The notes under the pieces were generated by a model. It was not told the DNA's origin, did not search any database, and saw only the letters and a list, made by a program, of their open reading frames with translations. Below, one piece after another: positions 28,140 through 36,116 of a stretch of DNA of 64,000 nt. The position numbers and the translations under genes are program-made. This DNA is from Desulfogranum marinum (GTDB lineage Bacteria; Desulfobacterota; Desulfobulbia; Desulfobulbales; Desulfobulbaceae), in contig NZ_JAFFQD010000001.1 in NCBI RefSeq assembly GCF_016918565.1, positions 310,001-374,000 on the forward strand, in the 5' to 3' direction. Position 1 is the first letter of the stretch. Each line of letters starts with the position of its first letter.

Positions 28140-28586
28140 ATGAAAGTGGATAAAAAATTTCACGCGAAAGTACTTCTGGTGGATGACGAGGAGGATTTTA
28201 CCGATGCCCTCTCCAAGCGGCTTGAGGCTCGCAATCTTAAGGTAATGGCCGTCAACTGTGGCGAGGACGCAATCCATATGGCTAATGAGCACTCCTTTGA
28301 CGCCATAATATTGGACCTTGCCATGCCAGGCATGGACGGCCTGGAGACATTACAGCAAATTAAAGCTAAGCACCCTGATGCAGAGATTATCATACTTACC
28401 GGCCATGCCTCTGTTGAAAACAGTGTCAAGGCTATGAAAATAGGGGCAGAGGACCTGCTGGAAAAACCGGTCGATATAGCTGACCTGCTGAACAAGATTG
28501 AAACAGCCCATAATAAACGGGTTGTTATCCTACAAGAAAAATCCAAGGAGGAAATTGAAAAAATTCTTAAAAGTAAGGGTTGGTAA
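28140..28586 (+). CDS. Single-domain response regulator
   Basis: This 148-residue receiver domain has LLVDDEED, phosphoacceptor D59 (ILDLAMPGMDG), the Thr in ILTGHAS and the lysine in LLEKPVD, plus a charged C-terminal helix and no DNA-binding output. It begins 6 bases after the fusion protein, with an AGGAG ribosome-binding site, and its receiver resembles that of its neighbour. It may pass phosphate between the fusion protein and another partner. Confidence 0.9.
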   Translation: MKVDKKFHAKVLLVDDEEDFTDALSKRLEARNLKVMAVNCGEDAIHMANEHSFDAIILDLAMPGMDGLETLQQIKAKHPDAEIIILTGHASVENSVKAMKIGAEDLLEKPVDIADLLNKIETAHNKRVVILQEKSKEEIEKILKSKGW

Positions 28587-28688
28587 AGTAATCGATCCGC
28601 CGGTTGCAGGAGCTTGTTCCATGAACAGCATATGGACAAGTAAAACCGGACTTTTTTTGACGAACCGGCAGTAAATGCAAGAGGTACA

Positions 28689-30095
28689 ATGTTTACTCCA
28701 GACATAAAATCCCTGCTTGAAGGAGTACCATCTCCAGCCATGGTTCTTGACGATATGCTCAGAATCGTTGACATGAACCGACTCATGGAGGCAATGAGTG
28801 GCCACGTTATAGATGAGGTGCGGGGCATTCATGGTGAGCTGGTGTTGCGCAGCAATGTGGGCAACAATAGGGATCGCCTTTTCAAAGCAGTGCTGGAAAC
28901 GGGGGAACCGGTAGCTTCGGAAGGGGATATTCTCAACTGCTATCGACGCAAGATCCCTGTGCATTGTTATATTTCGCCTCTTGCAAACAGAAAAAATAAC
29001 AGGAGAGGCTTGTTTGTTGTCACAGAATTGGTCCAGCTTGATGAGGTTAAAAAAGACCCGACCAACAAAATTTTTTCCTTGAATGAAATAATTGGTTACA
29101 GCCCCAAGATGCAGCAGGTTTTCGATAAAATACCACTTATCTCACAAACCGATGCATCTGCGCTAATTACGGGTGAGACTGGTACAGGTAAAGATAAAAT
29201 TGCAGAAATAATCCACAACCATTCACCCAGATCCAGATTTCCCTTCATTAAAATTAACTGTGGCGCCCTTCCTCTAGGCCTTCTCGAGTCTGAGCTATTT
29301 GGTCATACAAAAGGGGCTTTTACCGGAGCAACACGCAACAAGGCGGGGATGTTTAAACTGGCTGACCGGGGCACGCTCTTTTTGACAGAGATCGGTGACA
29401 TGCCTCTACCGTTACAGGTAAAACTACTTTCCGTGCTGGACGATAGACAATTTTTCCCTATTGGCGGAGAGCAGAGTATCAGTGTAGACGTACGAATTAT
29501 CGCAGCAACCCATCGCTCACTTCAGGAGCAGGTGAAAAAGAAAAAATTTAGAGAGGACCTCTTTTATCGCTTGAATGTGCTCTACGTACACCTGCCGCCC
29601 CTGCGCGAAAGAGAGGTCGACATCCGTTACCTTGCTGACCATTTCCTGGAAAAATTTACAGCTGCCCTGAGGAGTAATATAGTTGGCTTTACTTCTGAGG
29701 CCATGGATTCGCTACTCAGTTACAGCTACCCAGGGAATGTCAGGGAGATGAGTAATATTGTTGAGTATGCCGTAAACATGTGCAAAGAGAAGAAAGTTGG
29801 CCTGGAACATCTGCCGGGTTATATCTTTGAACCAATCCCGGAGGCTCCCGCTGAATCTCACATCAGTGACGATGAGAATTTTTACGAGCAACCACAGCAG
29901 GATACAACGGCGCAACCCAGCCCTTCAATGGTTTTGTCTGAACAAAAACAGGAGAGCTGGAACGATATTGAGCGCCAGATGATCATTGATACCCTAAAAG
30001 AGTATGGTGGCAGCAGAAAGAAGGTAGCATCCCATCTCCGATGGACTCGGATGAAGCTGTGGCGAAAGATGAAAAAATACGGCCTACTGGCCTAA
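28689..30095 (+). CDS. PAS-AAA+-HTH sigma-54-dependent transcriptional activator
   Basis: This is a 468-residue enhancer-binding protein. A PAS-like sensor occupies about residues 1-120. The AAA+ domain (about 135-375) has Walker A GETGTGKD, the sigma-54-contacting GAFTGA loop (KGAFTGATRNKAG), sensor I VRIIAATHR and arginine finger FREDLFYRL. Walker B reads LFLTEIGD, with T233 in place of the usual Asp; E234 is kept. A Fis-type helix-turn-helix ends the protein (GGSRKKVASHLRWTRMKLWRKM). There is no receiver domain, so it is controlled by the PAS ligand or by partners such as the two upstream REC proteins. The likely target is the divergent promoter region upstream of its own operon. Confidence 0.92.
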   Translation: MFTPDIKSLLEGVPSPAMVLDDMLRIVDMNRLMEAMSGHVIDEVRGIHGELVLRSNVGNNRDRLFKAVLETGEPVASEGDILNCYRRKIPVHCYISPLANRKNNRRGLFVVTELVQLDEVKKDPTNKIFSLNEIIGYSPKMQQVFDKIPLISQTDASALITGETGTGKDKIAEIIHNHSPRSRFPFIKINCGALPLGLLESELFGHTKGAFTGATRNKAGMFKLADRGTLFLTEIGDMPLPLQVKLLSVLDDRQFFPIGGEQSISVDVRIIAATHRSLQEQVKKKKFREDLFYRLNVLYVHLPPLREREVDIRYLADHFLEKFTAALRSNIVGFTSEAMDSLLSYSYPGNVREMSNIVEYAVNMCKEKKVGLEHLPGYIFEPIPEAPAESHISDDENFYEQPQQDTTAQPSPSMVLSEQKQESWNDIERQMIIDTLKEYGGSRKKVASHLRWTRMKLWRKMKKYGLLA

Positions 30096-30159
30096 TTTCG
30101 AGCGCTACATGACGACTCTATCAATTTACCATTGATTAATATGAACCGAGGTTTCTAGT

Positions 30160-30525
30160 GTGCATAAATTAATGATTCCCATTCAAGGCGATTTTGTCGC
30201 ACCCAGGTTCGATCTGGCAACCGAGGTTCTCATTGCCAGATATGAAGATGGTTCACTGCTCGGAGAACCTAAGACTATAATCATGGAACGCCCATCGGAT
30301 GAAGAGCTATGCCATATGATTATTGAAGAACACATTACGGCTATGGTTTGCAATGGCATTGAAGAGTTACATTACAACTTTCTGGTCTGGAAAAAAATAA
30401 ATGTGCTCGATGGCATTATCGGCGACTGGCAGACCGTCCTTGAAAAAACACTTAATGGTACACTGCAGCAAGGTGCGGTGTTTTACCCAGACAAGAAAGA
30501 AACATCCTCTTATAAAACCCAATAA
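30160..30525 (+). CDS. NifX/NafY-family (dinitrogenase cofactor-binding domain) protein
   Basis: This 121-residue single-domain protein resembles the NifX/MTH1175 family. It begins KLMIPIQGDFVAPRFDLATEVLIA and has the later segment MVCNGIEELHYNFLVWKKINVLDGIIG, matching the fold that binds FeMo-cofactor intermediates in NifX and NifB. Most members outside nif clusters are of unknown role. It lies 64 bases after the sigma-54 activator and is probably the last gene of that operon. Confidence 0.8.
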   Translation: MHKLMIPIQGDFVAPRFDLATEVLIARYEDGSLLGEPKTIIMERPSDEELCHMIIEEHITAMVCNGIEELHYNFLVWKKINVLDGIIGDWQTVLEKTLNGTLQQGAVFYPDKKETSSYKTQ

Positions 30526-30833
30526 GCGCGAAACTGTATTTCCCAAGCTGAGCCCCAATGCCTTTAAAGTTTTTTTTTGATCTCCGGCTGAAAAAGAGAA
30601 GTTACAAACAACCAGGGCAACTCGCCTCCACTCAGGATCTGTCGCCGGGATGTATTGAATAGTATTACATTACCATTTCCCTTCTTACTCATACTCAAAT
30701 TCAGTTCAAACAATGGGACCCTTTCCATCCGTTGATCGTGTATATGCAGCATGCCCCGATGTTCAATGGCATGTGCTTGTAACACACTAAATATAAATAA
30801 GACTTTTTTCTCTTTATGGAGAAGTCAGCTTCT

Positions 30834-31143
30834 AACTCGAATTTCTCATGAACACTTTGTCATTTTTGAAAAAATATTTTAGTAACTGTTCAGTGGAGAA
30901 CTAAAAGCTGACAATTTCCCCCGACCTGCAACTGCTCAGCAGTGCTCAAAATGTTCACAAGCTGACCGATTAGCAGGTAAGCCCCGAACTCGATACATTG
31001 GCATGCTGGGAGGGCAGATCGTGGAGAGAGGTAAGCGCAGACTCCGTGGGGTGCTGCTGAACAGTTACCTATTTTTTTCAAAACGATACAGTGAAAATCA
31101 ATGCGATTTAAAGAGAGCAGAATGTTCATGAGAAATTCGGGTT
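30834..31143. mobile_element. Nested inverted-repeat element (MITE inside a second palindromic repeat)
   Basis: The outer arms are CGAATTTCTCATGAAC (30838-30853) and its exact complement (31124-31139), extendable with mismatches to 30834 and 31143. The inner arms are GTAACTGTTCAG (30882-30893) and its exact complement (31057-31068). The segments between outer and inner arms also pair, so the whole 310 bases could fold into one long hairpin. The inner 187-bp unit shares ends and the internal GGTAAGCG..AGACTCCGTGG motif with the other MITEs. It fills most of the gap between the NifX-like and glcD-like genes. Confidence 0.7.
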
Positions 31144-31160
31144 AGGATGAAAAAGAGTGT

Positions 31161-32537
31161 ATGATGCTGTCCTCACAAATAAAAGCAGCCTTAATTGAAA
31201 TCGTTGGCGCAGATCGTTTTAAAGATGATCCGGTCGCCATATCTGCCCACTCATACGACGCATATATTGAAGAAGCCAGTGCATGGGCCGTTGTTTTTCC
31301 AAAAACAACCGAAGAAGTTTCAGCAATCATGCAAGTGGCAAGTGAAGAGAAAGTTCCGGTCACGGCCCGAGGGGCCGGTACGAACCTCAGCGGCGGTTCC
31401 ATTCCGGCTGAAAAGGGGATAGTGCTCTGCCTGACACAGATGAACCGGATTGTAAATATCGCACCTGAAGACCGTTATGTCGTGGTGCAGCCGGGGGTTA
31501 TAAACGGGGACCTGCAAAAAGCGCTTTCGAGCCATGGGTATTTTTTCCCTCCGGATCCAAGCAGCTTCATGATCTCAACCATCGGCGGGAACATCGCGGA
31601 AAATGCAGGGGGACCCAGGTGTCTGAAGTACGGGGTAACTGTCGATTATATCCTGGGGCTTGAGGTGGTTCTGGCATCCGGTAAAGTGATCCGGATGGGT
31701 AGCCCTAATGTCAAGGATGTCACAGGATACCGGCCTGCCGGGCTTTTTTGCGGTTCCGAAGGAACCCTTGGCATTGTTACCGAGGCTACCTTGAAAATCG
31801 TGCCCGCACCCAAAGCGGTCAGAACCGCCATGGTGGTTTACAATAACTTGAATGACACGGCAAAAACCGTTTCCCAGGTGATCCGTCAGGGAATTTTGCC
31901 GGCAGCCATGGAGTTGATGGATAATGAGGTGATCAATCTCATTGAAAATCACATGAACATAGGTCTGCCGCGGGATGCAGAAGGCATCTTACTGGTGGAT
32001 GTGGACGGGCCCGAAGAACAGGTTGAAAAAGAAATTCATGAAATCGGTCACATTGCCAAAAACAATGGCGCAGGCAACATCGTGATTGCACACAGCAAAG
32101 AACAGGCCGATGAACTCTGGAAGGGAAGACGTACGGTATACGGGCTTTTAAGCCGGTTATCCCCGACCACGATTGTTGAAGATGCCACGGTTCCGGTCAG
32201 CAAAGTCCCTGCCATGATCCGGGGGTGCAGAAAAATTGCAGAAGAGTTTGATTTGAAGATCAGTATTGTCGGCCACGCCGGTGATGGGAATCTGCATCCT
32301 ACGATTTCCACCGACATCAACAACAAGGAAGAATGGCAGCGGGTGGAAAAGGCAATTGAAAAAATTTTTGAACTGGCCCTGGAAATGGGAGGGTGCCTTT
32401 CCGGAGAACATGGGATCGGGCTTGCCAAAAAATCATTCCTTCCAATGTCTATGAACCTGGATACCATTGAGTTCCTGCGTACGGTCAAAAAATCCGTTGA
32501 TCCGGACAATATATTAAATCCTGGCAAGTTTGTATAA
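31161..32537 (+). CDS. FAD-linked 2-hydroxyacid dehydrogenase (GlcD/lactate dehydrogenase-like)
   Basis: This 458-residue flavoprotein is of the VAO/PCMH family. The FAD-binding PCMH domain shows PVTARGAGTNLSGGSIP, then DPSSFMISTIGGNIAENAGG and the GLFCGSEGTLGIVTEATLK block. The C-terminal cap has VGHAGDGNLHPT and the conserved GEHGIGLAKK with the metal/substrate histidines. It oxidises glycolate, D-lactate or a related 2-hydroxyacid and passes electrons to the Fe-S partner encoded next. The TRAP importer downstream could supply the acid. The exact substrate is not deducible. Confidence 0.9.
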   Translation: MMLSSQIKAALIEIVGADRFKDDPVAISAHSYDAYIEEASAWAVVFPKTTEEVSAIMQVASEEKVPVTARGAGTNLSGGSIPAEKGIVLCLTQMNRIVNIAPEDRYVVVQPGVINGDLQKALSSHGYFFPPDPSSFMISTIGGNIAENAGGPRCLKYGVTVDYILGLEVVLASGKVIRMGSPNVKDVTGYRPAGLFCGSEGTLGIVTEATLKIVPAPKAVRTAMVVYNNLNDTAKTVSQVIRQGILPAAMELMDNEVINLIENHMNIGLPRDAEGILLVDVDGPEEQVEKEIHEIGHIAKNNGAGNIVIAHSKEQADELWKGRRTVYGLLSRLSPTTIVEDATVPVSKVPAMIRGCRKIAEEFDLKISIVGHAGDGNLHPTISTDINNKEEWQRVEKAIEKIFELALEMGGCLSGEHGIGLAKKSFLPMSMNLDTIEFLRTVKKSVDPDNILNPGKFV

Positions 32538-32546
32538 AAGGGGTAA

Positions 32547-33791
32547 ATGAATCTTCATCAATGCGACAGGACCGAGGCCCAGGAGTGTGCAAGATGCGGT
32601 ATTTGCCTTGAAAAATGTCCGGTTTACCAGACGACCTTGGATGAAACCGTGAGTCCACGATCCAAGGTGCAGCTCAGCCGTTTTGTGACGGAAGACAAAC
32701 TGAGCTTGTCTGATCCGCTCAATGAGGTGTTCTCAAAATGCCTGATGTGCGGCACCTGCACTGCAGGTTGCCCGAGTTCCCTTGCGCATGACCTTCTCTT
32801 TATGAAACTTCGAAGTGCTTTGTCCTCAGAGCTTGGAACCACGTGGCCGCTACGCATCATTTATCATCTGCTCAGCGATCAAAAAAAACTTAAATTTGCC
32901 GCCGGTGTCGCAAGATTTGGCCGCAACAAAGTGCTGAAGGGACTGTTTCGTGATGTGGATATTGGCGATTACAATCTTAAGCAGGTGCCAAAACTCAATG
33001 CTCGTCCTTTCCTGGATCAGATGCCCGAGACCAATACACATGTGGGGGCTTACCAGGGGACGGTTCTGTATTTCACCGGTTGTGCCACCAATCATATATT
33101 CGAGGATACCGGAAAAAGCATCGTCCGGGTATTAACAATAATGGGGTATGATGTGGTGATCCCCAAAGACCAGGTCTGCTGTGCTTTGCCGATATTTATC
33201 CATGGCGAGACCGACAAAGCCGCCTCCAATATCGAAAAAAATATCAAGCTGTTCAATCAGGACGATGCGCTGGCTGTTTTAACGGATTGCGCCACCTGTG
33301 GTTCCGCACTGCGACATGGGTATGGGGCTCTGCTCAAATCTACAGGGCGCCCTGCAGAAGAGGCGGTGTCCTTATCCAAAAAAGTATTTGATGCCTCCGA
33401 ATTTATTGCCGACCATTTTGAGTTGCTAGCGCCTCATTTGAATGCGAATGCAACAGCTCAACCTGTCACCTACCACAATCCATGCCACCTGAGAAACGCT
33501 CAGGGGGTTCAAAACAAGGTTGAAAAGCTGATTGCAAAACTGCCGAGCATTGATTTCCGCCCGTCCGTAGATGCGGATTCCTGTTGCGGTGGTGGCGGGT
33601 CCTTTGCCTATGAACACCCTGATATTGCCGGAAAGATTGCCGCCAAAAAGATACAACATGCAAAAGAAACCGGTGCCCGGCTTTGGGCCACGGGATGTCC
33701 CGGATGTCATTTGCATCTCAGGCTGCATCTGAAACCAGATGATCCTTTGAAAATGGTTCATCCCATACAGCTGGTAGATGAGAATTTGTAA
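32547..33791 (+). CDS. Fe-S subunit of 2-hydroxyacid dehydrogenase (GlcF-like)
   Basis: This 414-residue protein begins with two [4Fe-4S] motifs (CARCGICLEKCP and CLMCGTCTAGCP). Two CCG domains follow (CCALPIFIHGE and CCGGGGSFAYEHPD), each with the heterodisulfide-reductase-like cysteine set. It accepts electrons from the upstream flavoprotein and hands them to quinone or another carrier. The stop codon lies inside the left end of a MITE. Without the insertion the frame would run two residues longer. Confidence 0.92.
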   Translation: MNLHQCDRTEAQECARCGICLEKCPVYQTTLDETVSPRSKVQLSRFVTEDKLSLSDPLNEVFSKCLMCGTCTAGCPSSLAHDLLFMKLRSALSSELGTTWPLRIIYHLLSDQKKLKFAAGVARFGRNKVLKGLFRDVDIGDYNLKQVPKLNARPFLDQMPETNTHVGAYQGTVLYFTGCATNHIFEDTGKSIVRVLTIMGYDVVIPKDQVCCALPIFIHGETDKAASNIEKNIKLFNQDDALAVLTDCATCGSALRHGYGALLKSTGRPAEEAVSLSKKVFDASEFIADHFELLAPHLNANATAQPVTYHNPCHLRNAQGVQNKVEKLIAKLPSIDFRPSVDADSCCGGGGSFAYEHPDIAGKIAAKKIQHAKETGARLWATGCPGCHLHLRLHLKPDDPLKMVHPIQLVDENL

Positions 33792-33931
33792 CTGCTCACA
33801 GGAACCCACGGAGTCTCTCTTCGGTCGCTTACCTGCTGCCAATCGTGCTAGTTCAAATCTGGGCCACCTGTGACCAGTTACCTGCCTGTGGCATGAAAAA
33901 CCAAGGAGCTGCAAACCCTGTGATCAGTTAC
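33788..33931. mobile_element. 144-bp MITE with 8-bp target duplication
   Basis: The ends GTAACTGCTCACAGG and CCTGTGATCAGTTAC are inverted repeats with one mismatch. They are flanked exactly by GAGAATTT (33780-33787 and 33932-33939), an 8-bp target duplication. The internal motif CCACGGAGTCT...CGCTTACC is shared in reverse with the element near 31.0 kb. No open frame is inside, so mobility would need a transposase elsewhere, probably of the IS66 family. Confidence 0.8.
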
Positions 33932-34004
33932 GAGAATTTAACCGCATGAGTTGACACGGGTACAAAATACGGATAATAACCCATTTCAGTTTAGTAATAT
34001 TTCT

Positions 34005-34186
34005 GTAACTGTTAACAGGCACTCCACGGAGTCTTCCGCTGGTCGCTTACCTCTTCAGTCAAGCTTGATTCCCCGCATGGGCCAACGATAACGAAGAATC
34101 ACGCCTGGCCAAATCTGTGGGACATGAAAACAGTTACGGTTTGGAGGATATCAATTACGCCCAGTTAAACTCCCGTGAGTAATTAC
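34005..34186. mobile_element. MITE copy upstream of the TRAP genes
   Basis: The left end is GTAACTGTTAACAGG. An internal copy of the end, AACAGTTAC, stops at 34137, and a second end, GTGAGTAATTAC, stops at 34186. Imperfect flanks ATATTTCT and ATATTTTG suggest the larger unit with a decayed 8-bp duplication. It carries the shared CCACGGAGTCTTCCGC..GTCGCTTACC motif. With the 144-bp copy it fills most of the 500-base gap before the TRAP binding-protein gene. Confidence 0.6.
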
Positions 34187-34295
34187 ATATTTTGATTGTA
34201 GTGCCGGCCAAATTAAGAGATGCCGCTATGCCGCCGCATGAAATAAGAATGGCATCAAATTTAACAAACAACACTGGTGAAAGGAGCTAAGGAGG

Positions 34296-35422
34296 ATGAA
34301 TCAGGTGAAATTCAAAAGGGTAACACCAAAAACGTTCAGCAGGCTTATGGACACGGGGCTGATCATGGCCCTGGCATTTGCCTTCTTAATGGGCGGGGCC
34401 GGTCCGGCTCTGGCTAAAAAAGTCTTGCTTAAGGTGCCCTGTTCGGTGCCTTTCAGCGTGCCGGTGCTGGGTGATGACATCATCGGCTTTATCGCCGACC
34501 GGATCAACAGCACCAGCCAGGGCACCATTAAAATGCGCCTGTATGAACCCGGCAAACTGGTTCCCCCGCTGGAAGTACTGGACACAGTGAGCAGCGGTAA
34601 AACCAACGCCGGTTACACAGCCGCGTTCTATTATGCGGGCAAAAATCCAGCAAGTGTACTGTTCAGCTCCTTTCCCTTTGGCCCGGAACCCGCTGAATAC
34701 ATTGCCTGGTACTACTATGGAAATGGTCTGAAGTTGTATCAGGAGATGTATGACCACTACGGTTACAATGTTAAAGTGCTGCCTGCCGGAATCATCAGCG
34801 CGGAGACCTCGGGCTGGTTCACCAAACCTATTAACTCTCCTGAGGACCTTAAAGGCATCAAAATGCGCATCGCGCTGGCATTGGCGGCAAAGTCGTGACA
34901 AAATTAGGGGTGGCCGTCACCATGCTGCCTGCAGGTGAGATCTTCCAGGCCCTGGAAAAAGGGTTGATTGATGCCACGGAATTTTCCCAGCCGGTGTGCG
35001 ATGTTCCTTTGGGCTTCCACAAGGTTGCTAAATACAACTATTTTCCCGGATGGCACCAGCCCTCCACCGTGCAGGAACTGCTGATCAACAAGGACGTATG
35101 GAATCAGCTGGATGACCAGCAAAAGACATTGATTGAAACTACCTGCATGGCCGCGACCCTGTACTCATTGGCCCTGAGCGACGGCATGCAGGGCAAAGTG
35201 CTTCGCGAAAATAGCGAAAAGCACGGCGTCAAAACAATGTATTGGTCTGACGAAATGCTGACTGCGTTTGAAAACGCATGGCTGGAAGTGGCTGCCGAGG
35301 AAGCCGCCAAAGACGAGATGTTCAATAAGGTATGGAAGGATATTCAGCAATTCCGCGCTGACTATAAACAGTGGGCCTCAGTGGGCTTTTTGCCCCGCCC
35401 AGAACCCCCCACCGCCAAGTAA
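34296..35422 (+). pseudogene. TRAP transporter substrate-binding protein DctP, frameshifted
   Basis: The first part (200 codons) has a signal peptide ending GPALAKK and a DctP-like N-terminal lobe. It breaks off after LKGIKMRIA with the abnormal tail LALAAKS. The second part, in another frame from about 34876, reads GIGGKVVTKLGVAVTMLPAG and continues the DctP fold to residue ~375 (SQPVCDVPLGFHKVAKY). Between ATC and GGCATT there are five bases (GCGCT) where three would restore RIAGIGG, so a 2-bp GC duplication at about 34872-34875 explains it. It could be a true recent mutation or a sequencing error. RBS AAGGAGG. The ligand is probably an organic acid. Confidence 0.85.
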
Positions 35423-35555
35423 CTACTAATCGGGTACGCTAAGCGATCAGGAGGCTGCCTCGGAATACCCTTTTAAAATTGCTATTCCGGGACAACCTCC
35501 TTGCCCCCTGTCTGCCTGATCGCCCTTAACCCTGCCTGATGAAAGGACGTTTCCC

Positions 35556-36116
35556 ATGAACGACCCCACAGCCCCGCAGAGGCCCCACAGCCTCTTTATA
35601 TTTGTCAGGGGGATAGAAAAGCTGGTTGTCTGCATTGGTAAGACTGTGGCCTGGCTCAACCTGCTGCTGATTGGTGTTATTCTGGTTCAGGTAAGCATGC
35701 GTTACATTTTCAATTATAACTCGGTCGCCCTGGAAGAGCTCCAGTGGCACCTGTACGGTGTGGGCATCATGATGGGCTTGTCCTATGCTCTGACCACCAA
35801 CAGCCACGTCCGTCTGGACCTTTTCCACGCCAGGTTCAGCCGTACCACCAAGGCATGGATCGACATGGTGGGTCTAATCATCCTGGTGCTGCCCTGGTGC
35901 TATGTGGTGATCAGCCATGGGATGGACTTTGTAGCCGCTGCATGGCGGGTGAGTGAACGCTCCAACTCCCCTGGTGGTCTGTGCTGTTACTGGATCATCA
36001 AATCTGTGTTACCCATCAGCTTTGGTCTGTTTTTTTTGGCAGCCCTGGCCCGCATTGCACGGGCTGTACTGTATATAACCGGCAGCATAGAAAGGAATCA
36101 GCAGCATGGAGCCTAA
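35556..36116 (+). CDS. TRAP transporter small membrane subunit DctQ
   Basis: This 186-residue inner-membrane protein has four predicted helices, including VAWLNLLLIGVILVQVSMRY and WIDMVGLIILVLPWCYVVIS, and the family's conserved EELQWHLYGVGIMMGLSYAL stretch. It links the binding protein to the large DctM subunit. Its end overlaps dctM by 11 bases. Confidence 0.93.
   Translation: MNDPTAPQRPHSLFIFVRGIEKLVVCIGKTVAWLNLLLIGVILVQVSMRYIFNYNSVALEELQWHLYGVGIMMGLSYALTTNSHVRLDLFHARFSRTTKAWIDMVGLIILVLPWCYVVISHGMDFVAAAWRVSERSNSPGGLCCYWIIKSVLPISFGLFFLAALARIARAVLYITGSIERNQQHGA

Noticed and set aside
30564-30785. A minus-strand frame of 73 codons after the NifX-like gene
   Set aside because: No family, no ribosome-binding site and biased composition; treated as non-coding.
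34895-35422. A separate second TRAP binding-protein gene
   Set aside because: The frame only continues the C-terminal lobe of the preceding one and has no signal peptide, so one frameshifted gene explains both.
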